Shown here piece after piece: positions 13,197 through 23,585 of a DNA stretch of 64,000 nt. Positions within the stretch are counted from its first letter, which is position 1, and each line of letters opens with the position of its first letter. The notes under the pieces were generated by a model that saw only the letters and a list, made by a program, of their open reading frames with translations, was not told the origin of the DNA and ran no database searches. Both the position numbers and the translations under genes were made by a program. The stretch is from contig JADGJC010000001.1 of assembly GCA_027596075.1 (NCBI GenBank), positions 316,796 through 380,795 on the forward strand, given 5' to 3'. This stretch comes from Rhizophlyctis rosea. Lineage: Eukaryota; Chytridiomycota; Chytridiomycetes; Rhizophlyctidales; Rhizophlyctidaceae.

Positions 13197-14958
13197 GGAT
13201 AGAATACAATGAGGTTTTGTATGATGCTTAAATCTGTAAAGTAAACGATTGTTTTCCCACCAGTACTCCTGTGCGAAACATATTCTGTTTGGTCGGTTCA
13301 ATTCATTCATCTGACATTGTTGGTGTTCCAAATCTCACAGTGATAGAGCAGCAAGTGGTATATGCAACACAATTCTGAATTGAAATTGGTTGAAAGTTAC
13401 ATATCAATAAATGAAGTACATGCACTTCGTTTGAGAGTTTGTTTCACACGAACGAACTGTAAGGAAAACTGCAACAACAGCGCAAGCATTATTCCCCATA
13501 CATGCATAGGAAAATGATGGTGAATCGCTGCCCCTACAACAAATGTTTGTTTCAAGCTCCAAATTTTGGAAATAAGAATGTTTGATGGAGTGTGGTTTTG
13601 TCATTTTCAAACTTTTCAACATCAACTTTGCGTTCGACATTTCCTCAGGTAATAAGGACCCTGGCGAATGTGGCACGTGGCGGGTATGCGGCTTACTAGT
13701 GGCGTGCGTGGCTTGGACGCGACTTCGCTTTTGGGATCGCCCTCCCAAACAGCATAAATCCACCCACCCCACCAGCTCCTTCTTTCCCCTCCGGAATTCT
13801 TCTTCAAGCTCTCATTCTCGCTCATCAAGGGTGCTAGCCATACCACTCAGACCATTCTCGGGTGGCATTCAACCGAGTCAGATCCGTCTGACAATGAGGA
13901 GCCAATCGAGTCCTGCTCAGGGTGGGGGGTGCCGCATCTCTTGATGGTTTCGGGTGGTGCCAATGTTACTCGCTCCACCTGTAGATAGTTGCAGGGAAAT
14001 GTCTCGCACGTACTTGTATAGATTAGGTTTCCCCCCTTTGTACTCATCAACAAGTGCAAGGCCATATCACCTCGGTGCATTCTCCGGTACCGACGAACCA
14101 AAGTCAGTTCCGGCTGACGATGGGGAGCCCTTCGAGTCTTGTTCTGGGTGGGGGGGTGCTACACTTTTGATGGTTTCCGGAGGCTGTCGTTCCTTCCGAG
14201 GGCGGCTCTCTGTGTTGAAGATGTATAGATTAGACCTCTTTGTTTCATCGAAAGCGCAAGGCCATATCACTCGGTGCATTCTCTGGGGGCGACGAACCAC
14301 GTCAGTTCCGGCTGACTATGGGGAGCCAATCGAGTCTTGTTCTGGGTGGGGGGTGCTACGCTTTTGATGGTTACGGGAGGCTGCTGTCCTGGACAGCTCT
14401 CTCTGTATGATGTATAGATAGCCGTAGGATAGTTGCGGGGTGTGCCCTGCATGTCGATGTACTCATACACCCAGCTACACCCGTTTGTACTCTGTACACC
14501 AATACTCAAAGTGAGGTTTGGTGGATTTCCCTCACTATAATAAATCCGGCACTTGCCGGAAATTTGTGTCATCAGTGCACATCCGGCAAGTGCACCCACA
14601 CTCCTGTTGTAAAGTTTGGCAGGTTGGAAGTGATCTGCAACAAGCAAGATGCAACCTATGTGCGACCAAACAGGCATGCAGGCATTGATATCTCACGAAT
14701 GGTGAACAAACATCTCGTATAATTAAGAAAAAAACAACAACACAATACCTACAACATAATATTTACCCTACCAACTACACCTAACAGAGGCAACACCACG
14801 AAAAACAAACCATTCTAACAAGCTGAAAACTAAATTTCGAGAGCCAATACAATAGAAAAACACCTAAGCTACAGACATCCAAAACGTCCATCCACTACAT
14901 AAACGCACAATATTACAATATCCTCCATCAAAACCAGCGCAACCCACCACCCCCCCTC
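13197..14958. other. Intergenic, 1.8 kb, holding a diverged repeat family
   Basis: This stretch lies between the convergent LIM and PIP-kinase genes. It contains three diverged repeats at 13836-14480 (separate entry). The remainder shows no credible coding frame or RNA gene. Confidence 0.5.
13836..14480. repeat. Three diverged direct repeats of about 200-224 bp
   Basis: Copies begin at about 13836, 14060 and 14260. Shared blocks include GCCATA(C/T)CAC, a GCATTCTC-like block, a GAGTC(T/C)TG(T/C)TC block followed by GGGTGGGGGG, and CTTTTGATGGTT. A TATAGAT segment recurs between units. On the minus strand each unit reads a similar peptide (PPETIK...HPEQDS), but frames are broken. Copies 2 and 3 are most alike. 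This is either a decayed tandem duplication or an old mobile-element array. No terminal repeats or transposase were seen. Confidence 0.75.
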
Positions 14959-17900
14959 CTAAATAACAATCCCCCCAATAAACTCCACCAACCGATTAGC
15001 ATACCTCCCCGGCTCCTCCACACTAAGCTCAAACGCATCCAACCCCGGCACAACAACCTGCCTCCCCCCTCCACCAACAACGCCAGGACTCCCCACAGGC
15101 GTCAAACTCCCATACCCCGGCCCATGACTCCTCAAAAGCGGACTCGTCACCGCCGGCGGCGAACTAGCCGTACTCCGACTGCCTTCACTCCCATTACTCT
15201 CCATGCTCGTGCGCGGCGTTGGGTACGTGTTGTTGTTGTTGTTGTTGTCGGGCTCGAGACTGCTAGGAGAGAGTGACACAGACGGTTCGGCGCTACTGCC
15301 TCGTTGGAAGACCTTTGTCATGCTGCTGAAGCTGAAGGTTCGGGTGTGGGATTGGAGTGGGGTTGAGCCGCGGCGGGAGGGGGTGTAAGGCGTGGTTGTT
15401 GGACCTCCGTTTGGATCAGGTGTTGAAGGATATATGGGTAGATTGGGACTACTGGTGCTGTTGCTGGCCCCCGAGTTGAAGATCCCGGAAAGGGACGGCG
15501 GAGCAAACATGTTCCCCTTTTTGAGACCTCGTTCGAGCCATTTGGCAAAGTTGTATTTTTGGAGGACGTCAATTAGGCCGACGAAGTAGACCTGCATTGG
15601 TTGTAAGAGGAGGACATTAGGAAATTGTGCTCTACTGATCAAGATCCGGAAGACAGAAAAGGAGCCTATCACCCACCTCATACTCAAACTCCCCATCCTG
15701 CAAATCCGTCGACCGAATGCCACCATTAAACCGCTTAAACCGGCTACTATTCCCACCATCGTCTTCATCCGACCAAGAATCACTCTCACCAAAATGTTCA
15801 TCCAAACCCCGCGCATCAGACCCCCGCCGCGACCCACCACCACCAATCGACCTAGCATCCGAAACCTCAACCTCAACCTGCGCCTCTATGTCCCTCTCAG
15901 GACGAGCCATATACGAACCGACAATACGCGACAACACCGACGCAGCAGTCTGCAATATAGGACTAAACGGTGCACCTTCATTCCCACGATGATAACCATC
16001 GCCACTATATCCCGGCAAAACCGTATCCTCCGGCGGCCTCAAACTACTCGAAAGCGTCGGCCCCTCCCCACCTGCAGCAGCAGCACCAGCCCCAGCACCA
16101 CCCCCAAAAACAGACGAAACCCCCGACGAAAAACTATTCGCAATCTCCGCCGCCGTCGACCTCCGAATCGTCCTCGCCCTCTCCCTCTTCTGCGTACCAC
16201 TCCCCGACATCGACCCAGACACAAACGTCCCCGGAAACAACGGCGGCTTCTCCCTCTCCCTCTCCCTCTCCCTCCGCTTCTTATGCACCCCAATCAAAAA
16301 ACTATAATCCATAAACCCATGCTTCCTCAACAACCCCACATCCTCCTCCAACTGCCTCATCAACTCGCCCTTCATCTCCTCCCCGAACGAGAACAAATTG
16401 GCTTTACCGAACGCCACGAGACGCTGGTAGTCTAGTTCTTTCAATGTTACGCGTTCGGGTGATGGCATGTGGGATTCGTCGACGGATCTTTGCTGGCGGA
16501 CGGAGTGGGTGCCGTTGGTGATGGTTCCACTACTTGTGGTGCTGCTGATACCGATTCCGGCGTCCATGCTTACGGGGCGTGACACTCCAGCTCCACCGCC
16601 GCCGCCGCCAGCAGTTAAGTGGTCATCCGGCAATGTCCGCCTTCCGATATTCGAACCCTTGAAATCGAACTTTGAATGGATCTCCAACGGCGTGTCAAAC
16701 ACATTGGCCATGCACACTATAGTGAACTTGGTACCCAAGGAGGCGGTCGCGTCGTCTACAGCGGTCGACGGGGTTGCGCGCTCGAGATTGGAGGGCGTGT
16801 GTACCAATACGCGTTCGAAAGTGTAAAGACCGATGTAACGCGGCAAGAGTGTGGACGGGAAACGGGTGACATGAGCCAGGTAGTCTGGGAGGAAGGATTT
16901 AAGGCTTTCTGGCTCGGAGCCACGGAGGGTTTTGAACAGGAAGCGTTTGTCGTTCGTCGAGAAGAATACTATGAGGGGTTGGAAGATTGGTCGTCAAGTA
17001 CTGCCCTACACCCGGAGAGTATCTTGGAAAAGACTGGGGTACCCACCTGCATCAGATTTACCCTCAGAATGCTCAAACCGACACGCGCCACTCAACGCAC
17101 TCTCCAACTCTTCAAAACTATACCCAAACCGCGTACGCACAGCACGAAACGCAACCGGCGCATGATCCGTAAACTTGACCCGTCCAAATCCAGGAATCAA
17201 CCATTCATGCACATGCTCCGCGCTATAATAATGCCGCTCCGTCGACCCACGAGCGCTCTTCGGCGACTCAGCGCTTGAAGCCGACGGCAACCCATGATCA
17301 CCCATAACAGAAGTATCAATCATGCGAGACCGTCGCTTGTGCCGGCGTTGCTTCAAACTGCCCCGGTTTCTGGATTTGGAACGGTTGCGTTGGGTGGACG
17401 TATCTTTGTTTGGCGCTTCAGGTATTTCGAGACTGGTGGATTGGATGCCGCTGGATGGTCGCACGTCGAGGAGCCCGCTGGAGTTTCCTTCCATGGATGA
17501 TTCAGGAACGTAAGCGAGAGATCCGCGTCGGCGAATGGAGGATCCGCCGGAACTCATTGAGACCATTGAGGAGCGGAATTTGCTGGGATCGTTTAGTAAC
17601 CCGCCACTGCTTAACCAATTCTGATCATCCGGTCCCACCGCACTGCCACTACCGGCCCTCATGGTTTCATCTGGAACAACTAATCTAGTCCCATCTTGAG
17701 GCGCGCAACTTTGGATCTGGATGCGGGTCTCTGGGAAGACGTCGGCTAGACTAGGTGCGGCGGAACGTCTTTGTTGGCTGCGGGATCTAGTGGATGGCAC
17801 GTCTCGTCCTTTGCTTTTGCTCCTATTTCGAAGGGAGTTGGTGCCGACGGAGGGTTTGGTCACTCGACCTTGACGCTTGTCTGCGTGCGTAAAGGTGGGA

Positions 17901-18744
17901 GGGCGCTGTCCGAGTGTTGGATATGGTTGTGAAAGGGCCATTGAACCACGGAACTTTGATTGCGACGTGCGGTGAGCTTGAGCTGCTGCCGTGTCGTTGT
18001 TGAATATTGTGGCATTGGCGACAGCCGCTACTTCTGGGCTTACTTCGGCCAGATGAAGGACAGCACGAACAGCGAGTCGACATTGTTTGAGGATGTCGGG
18101 TTCTTTGTCATCTGGTGCCGGTTGCGATGGTGTATACTGTTGTGATTCATCCACCTTTTGGCCGTGCTCCTCGTTACCGACCGTTGGTGGTAAGGGATTG
18201 GGAGGTTCTCTCGGCTGATCATGACCGTCTTCGACACCAATGATGCGATCGTCATCGACGCTAGTGTCATTATCTTCAACTGACGCGTAGCCATGCGTGT
18301 GATGATAGAAATTACGGATGAATACTATGCATCTGTGAAATGGTAATTATGGATTGAGTTGCTTTGTTTACATTTGAATGAACTGACAGTGATGTAAACA
18401 AACAAATATGCTCCCCCTCGTGAACAATCCAACATTGGGGGGGGGGGGGGGGGNNNNNNNNNNAAACCAAAAAAATCCCCCCCCCCCCCCCCCCCCCGCT
18501 CACCTTCCCTTCCGCCCACCCAAACACTCCCTCCCACCACCCACACAAGTTTGACAACCCACCTCGCAAAGGGTCTGGACAAGGACCAGAGGGCGAGTAC
18601 GAAGAGACAGCCGAGCAGGAACTGCCAAGATGAAAACAGAGTATCTGCCCAGTAGTAATACTGTGGAGGGGGAGTGCCGTGGTCATCATCCCAGTCCCCT
18701 AGTGATGTGCTTCTTATATCTCTTTGATTTGTGAGTGGTGGCAT
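14959..18744 (-). CDS. Phosphatidylinositol phosphate kinase with N-terminal membrane segment
   Basis: Four exons (18744-18504, 18324-17047, 16968-15677, 15591-14959) give 1147 aa with agreeing phases. The kinase core is clear: FTDHAPVAFRAVRTRFG, FLFKTLR (ATP lysine about 519), PRYIGLYTF, FDFKGSNIGRR, MDYSFLIGVHKKR (about 726-738), YFVGLIDVLQKYNFAKWLE and a C-terminal EPGRYANRLVEFI. This is the PIP kinase family (MSS4/its3 type makes PI(4,5)P2). A long Ser/Gly-rich insert separates the DYSFL and GLIDVL blocks. Exon 1 encodes a hydrophobic helix (WQFLLGCLFVLALWSL) absent from ordinary type I kinases. The first intron contains a poly-G run, 10 Ns and a poly-C run, so this junction is the weakest: GTGAGC at 18503 and the acceptor at 18325 agree in phase. 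Substrate class (PI4P versus PI5P) cannot be read. Confidence 0.9.
18437..18497. other. Assembly gap (10 N) between poly-G and poly-C runs
   Basis: Seventeen Gs (18437-18453), ten Ns (18454-18463), a short AT-rich segment and 21 Cs (18477-18497) lie within the first intron of the PIP-kinase gene. The true length is unknown and sequence may be missing. Confidence 0.95.
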
Positions 18745-19756
18745 TGTAAGTGTTGAGTGTAACAGACATCCGCGTACGAGTGGAGAGGAAAGGTATGAAT
18801 ATGAGTAGTGCACCCAAGTGGAGATCCCTCAGGTGACAGGTACTATGTGATATTATTGATATTGGTGAGAACCGACAGGGAGGCTAGACCTAAGCGAGTT
18901 GTCAACAGGATGACCGCTAAGAGGGGAAAGGGAAGTTGCGGGTGTCTGGTGATGCTTTTGTTGTCTCTCCCATTGCATGAAGAAGTCATCACGCGATGCA
19001 TCATTCTTCTTCTTCTTGCATACTCAGCTTGCTGTTCCCCCCATCTACAATTCCATCTGTGGCCCCCAGGGCTCGGAACACGTCGGTCTCCTTTTTCAAT
19101 TGTGCAATCGGTGCATTGGGCCTTTCCCCCTCCATTCCCGCCCTTTTGCGTTGGCCCACCCCTGCGAAAAAGCGCAGCTGTCAAGCCCGTCAAACGCGTC
19201 CCAACATCCTGGATCTGACCACAAGGCGGCAGGGCCAGCGTTGAGTCATTCACAGTCATCGTGATGTGTTCTCACTGAGGAGGCAGTGCAAAATGGACCA
19301 CAAAGGTCACCGATGGGCAGAGTTGTGCGACTCAGTATCACATAGTATCACATAGTACTACATCGTATTACAAGGTCACAGCGCCATCCCAGCCCATCCA
19401 GTCCGAAATGTATCAAAGCCACCCTTCTGTGGTCACACAAACAAGTGTTCTCAAGTGCTGGATGTCCTCCGTTTCCCGAACCACAAACCTCGGAACAAAT
19501 GGCACAGCCAAGACTGGGACAACAGCCCACCATAACGGAATTTCATATAAGTGGCTGTCTTCTCAGCACTTTGCCTGCTCGCATTTTGACATATTCAGGA
19601 AGATAATCGCAAAGGCTGGCAGTACTGTCTGAACCAGGGACTTTGAGGCGCCAAAACCCGTTATTGTTTACTTGAACCCCGTTTGTTTACTAGCAAAATC
19701 GAAGCCCCAACCGCGGGCCTGCCGCCTACCCATACCACTCACATATTCATAGAACA
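18745..19756. other. Divergent intergenic region, PIP kinase / subtilase
   Basis: About 1 kb between two divergent genes. It holds a short tandem repeat at about 19331-19372 and two TTGTTTAC motifs at 19664 and 19682, 67-93 nt upstream of the subtilase start. No convincing coding frame was found. Confidence 0.5.
19331..19372 (+). repeat. Degenerate 10-bp tandem repeat, about four copies
   Basis: AGTATCACAT occurs twice in a row, followed by AGTACTACAT and CGTATTACAA. It lies 0.4 kb upstream of the subtilase gene. It is a simple minisatellite-like stretch with no known role. Confidence 0.8.
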
Positions 19757-21997
19757 ATGCACCAACCCACATCTCAATCACCACCAACCGGCCCCACCCT
19801 AAAATCTATACTCTCCTCCCTCATCCTAACCCTCTCCCTCACCACATCCACAATCGCCGCATTAAACTCCAACTCCATCGGAGCAGCAGCCGGGAAACAG
19901 GTCGGCTTTGCGCCAAACTGGAAGGCACTAAGAGAAGGAAACTTTCGTCCTTCCTTTCATGGTGCAGCATTTGCCCCTGCCGACTTTAGCAATGTAGCAG
20001 CGGCAAGTGCGAGTGAGGAGCAACAGCAGCCGCCGAATGGAGGCAGACATGCCGCGGGTGTCATTTCAAATATTGCCGATTTGCAGCTGTGGAGGGGTTT
20101 GTGGGGGCAATTTAAGGCGCCTTCGAGGGTGGAATGGTCGTCGTGGGTCAAAAGATATCCTGGTGAGTATGGCGCTTTTATCGAGCGCAAATGTCATTTG
20201 CAGGGGCGAAGGGTTCAGGAATGAGGGAAGACGGCTCAAGTGGAGCCGGTCCACCCTTAAAGGCCGGAGGAATGGAGGTTTCCATTGGGTGGGTTGGCTT
20301 AGGGCGTTGAGAAGTGGGCGGAGCCTACGAACAAAGTCTACACGTGGGGAACACATTCTAATGCACATTATACCACAGCCCTTGCCAGCGTAGATTCACA
20401 AACACCCGTAGGAGTTGCAATAACTACCACAACAGCATACTCAACGACCGCAACATCAACCTCCTCCCCCTCACCCTCCGTATACCCAACCCACACCCCC
20501 GGCGAACAACCCGCCGACCAATACATCATTGCCATGCACTACCACATCAACGCAACCCAAGTCAAAGAACACATCGACTGGATCTTTAGCATCATCAAAT
20601 CCCACAACGTGTTCGGCTTCACCGATGACCAACTCTCCAAATTCCGCGGCGTCATCGGCCAACTCGAATGCGACTTCTTCCATGGGTACATTGGACACCT
20701 CCCAGAATGGATCATCGCACTCATCGAAAAGGATCCTTATGTTCGGTTTGTCGAGAAGGACCAGTACATCCAAGTCGGTCAGACTCGGACCACCACCACA
20801 GCCGCCGCCGCCCCTTCACCATCCCTCTCACTAAACTCCTCCAACCCCCTCGTAAACCCCAAACAATTCCTTGTTATCCCCAGCGGAGACAACCACACAG
20901 TCGGCCAAGCTAACCCACCCTGGGGGCTCGACCGCATCTCCCACCGCGAAAGCGGGTTCAAAGGCCTTTACGCCTACCCCGCTGACGGAGGGCAAAATGT
21001 TGACGTCTACATTCTCGACACGGGCGTTAACATCAACCACACCGATTTTGAAGGCCGCGCCCGGTACGGCCAGTCGTTCTCTGACCAAGGCAATAATGAT
21101 GGGAACGGACATGGTACTCACGTTGCAGGCATCGCGGCGGGTAAGACGTACGGTGTGGCGAAATCCGCAAACATTGTCTCAATCAAGGTGTTGGACGATG
21201 ATGGAACGGGACCCATCAGTGCGGTTATTTCCGGGATTGATTGGGTGGTGAATAATAGGAATACGAGCCGGAGGGCGGTGATCAACATGTCTTTGGGGAG
21301 GGGTGGGAAGAGTCAGGCGATGAATGATATCGTTACGGCTGCTGTGAATAGTGCTGGGATTGTGTTTGCTGCTGCGGCGGGGAATGATAATGTTAATGGT
21401 GAGTGTTATATATCTTTATTGTTTTTGTTTATGTAGCAATTTGGCACAATGTGGGAAATGGCGCCGATGCCACAGCTTAATGATGAGAAACTAACCAAAC
21501 GATCGACTCCCCACCCAGCCTGCGGCACCTCCCCCGCCGACTCCGGCTCCGTCCTCACCGTCGGCGCCTCCGATGAAACCGACACCAAAGCCTCCTTCTC
21601 AAACTGGGGCTCCTGCGTCGACATCTTCGCCCCCGGCACCAACATAACCTCCGCCTCCTCCCGCACCTCAACCGACACCCGCGTTTACAGCGGTACATCC
21701 CAAGCGGCGCCACACGTCGCGGGAATGATGGCCATCATGCTCCACATGTTCCCAGACATTACGCCTACGGTGGTGTATGCTACGCTAAAGCAGATTGGGA
21801 CTAGTGGGGTGTTGAAGGGCACGGATGGGTTGAGCGGGACGCCGAATTTGTTGCTGTTTAATGGGGTTAATTCGACGAATTTGGCGAGTGAGGCGCGGAG
21901 TGCGGGGGATGGGAGTTCGTTTGGGTGGGAGAGTTTTAAGAACTTTAATGGGGGGTGGAAGTTGGTTGGGGAGATTAGTTGGTGGGTTTGGATTTGA
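19757..21997 (+). CDS. Secreted subtilisin-like serine protease (S8, proteinase K/cerevisin type)
   Basis: Three exons (19757-20162, 20379-21398, 21519-21997) give 634 aa. A hydrophobic stretch near residues 14-35 should act as a signal sequence. An inhibitor I9-like propeptide follows (DQYIIAMHYHINATQVKEHI ... VRFVEKDQYI). The catalytic domain has Asp349 (YILDTGVN), His383 (GHGTHVAG) and Ser536 (SGTSQAAPHVAGMM), plus the ISGIDWVV and AAGNDN blocks of the proteinase K branch. Family members degrade extracellular or vacuolar protein. The first intron is 216 nt, longer than most here. An alternative with two introns (41 and 100 nt) around an 85-nt exon also keeps frame but is less likely. The Ala/Gln-rich region before the propeptide is unusual. 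Confidence 0.91.
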
Positions 21998-22313
21998 TGA
22001 TGTATGTTTGTGGATATTATCTGTTGTTCGTTCTTTTATTTTTTGTATATAGGGGGACTTGGGGCGCCCTGACGCTTGTTGTTAATGTACGATTCATACT
22101 TGATTTTTTGAATCTTGCCGCTGTACTGGTTGATATGGCAGTACCCAACACATCAATACACGCAGGGGTTGAATCACTTTCATTGATAGATGGTTTCTTC
22201 TCTCCAAATCACAACCTCGCCACGAAACACAGATAAGATACATAAATGTCAATGAAACTGTAAGCTACGAAAGTACAAGCTACGAGGCCCTGCCGTCTGC
22301 GGAGAAGGAAGGT
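21998..22313. other. Short intergenic region between convergent genes
   Basis: This AT-rich 316-bp stretch separates the 3' ends of the subtilase gene and the small secreted-protein gene. Nothing recognisable was found. Confidence 0.5.
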
Positions 22314-23156
22314 TTATTTCCCATAACCTTTGTTTGTCGAAGTGGGCCTGCTATCATCTGCATCTGCACTGACTGGAGATGGACGAACAATCTCTGGAGT
22401 GCCGAGGATGGGTGAGGGCGTAACGATGTTTCCAGATGAAGGTGATGGTGGTGGTGGAAGTGGGGATGGTATGACACCATTCGGCACATTCGGGTTGACG
22501 ATTTGTGAGACTATTACGGAAGGGTACAATGCATGAACAATCTTAAAATTGCTATTTCCCACTCAGGAAGTCTTAGAAGCCAACCCCCTTAAAACGCAAC
22601 ATCCTTACCTCCACTCCTCACCCCACACACCACACCCCCACTCAAAATCCCAACCTCAAAAACATACGGCCCCGTCGGCAAATCCGCTGGCAAATCAACG
22701 CTAATAGCACTTATCACGTCCCCTGATGTTGCGGAACTGTTGAAGGGGACATTAACTGTAGCGTTCGTCAAAGGCTGTATGCGGCCCTGTCCGATCAACG
22801 CGGTGGACGTGACGTTGGTGATGTTTGAGCCGGCGGGGAGGGTGAAGGGGATTAGTTGGGTTGTGTTTACTGTGAAGTTTCCTTTTTGTTGGGTGGAGGG
22901 TTGGAGGTTAGGTTGAGGTTTTGATAAAGGAAAGGAGACAGAAGCGTAGTCGTACACCCTTACCTCCCCCACCGAGAATCGTGAAATTGGAGTACGTCCC
23001 CTTCAACTGCTCGGGCGTACAGGGTATCAAAGATCGTGGGCGGAGGTGCTGTTCACTGATTTGCACAGTAGGAGTTGGACGGTACGGAAGGGGCCCGCCA
23101 TCCGCCACCGTCCAAAGAGCGCCAATCGTCGCGAGTATGAGGAGCAACTTCATCAT
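22314..23156 (-). CDS. Small secreted Ser/Pro-rich protein, unknown function
   Basis: Three exons (23156-22964, 22881-22609, 22510-22314) join in frame to 220 aa. An N-terminal signal peptide (MMKLLLILATIGALWTVADG) and many NxS/T sequons (NFT, NTT, NIT, NVT, NAT, NSS) point to a secreted glycoprotein. The centre is a beta-rich region (VNTTQLIPFTLPAGSNIT ... GDVISAISVDLPADLPTGPY). The C-terminal 60 residues are Pro/Ser-rich. I recognise no enzyme or binding family. It lies next to the secreted subtilase, but orientation is opposite and co-regulation cannot be inferred. The exon 3 acceptor was chosen because it keeps the Pro-rich frame. Confidence 0.7.
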
Positions 23157-23585
23157 GAACTGACGTTTATGTTTTGGTATGGGGACAAGTTGAGGCGATG
23201 AGAGGAAGGGATGCAAAGGAGGGCTTTATACTAATTCGCATCAAAGTATTTTTGTTTATTTGTCAACATTTTGCCAAGAATCGGGGCACTGCGCAAACGT
23301 GTCGTAACCTGAGGGTCATCAACCATGTGGATATCCTTGAGATGAGCAATTTCATTCACCGATCAAGGGTTCACACGATCGAGTGGGTAAACAATTCCAT
23401 GCAAGCACAAGCCCCCCCGCAGCAGTAAACAGACCGATACCCACGAATGAATATACAAACCATGTTTCATAGTGTTGATGTCCGCTATATGCTGTGGTAA
23501 ATGCTACAAACAATAACCTGAGCGAACTATGCTACGCACCATGTGCATAACCCTATCTATGTACAAAACCTCCCAAAACCTCGAA
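23157..23585. other. Intergenic, 429 bp
   Basis: Between two minus-strand genes; it should hold the secreted-protein promoter. GTAAAC-type motifs occur at about 23388 and 23427. No coding sequence seen. Confidence 0.5.

Noticed and set aside
16039..16293. Arg/Gly-rich frame overlapping the PIP-kinase exon
   Set aside because: It shares the kinase's strand but lies in another frame, and it arises from the kinase's Ser/Arg/Glu codon runs.
20163..20388. Two-intron model (41 and 100 nt) for the subtilase 5' region
   Set aside because: It keeps frame, but a 41-nt intron is below all well-supported introns here; the single 216-nt intron with GTGAGT/CCACAG ends is simpler.
19757..21997. Subtilase as the site-1 protease partner of the bZIP factor
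   Set aside because: Its blocks match the secreted proteinase K/cerevisin branch, and no C-terminal membrane anchor is present.
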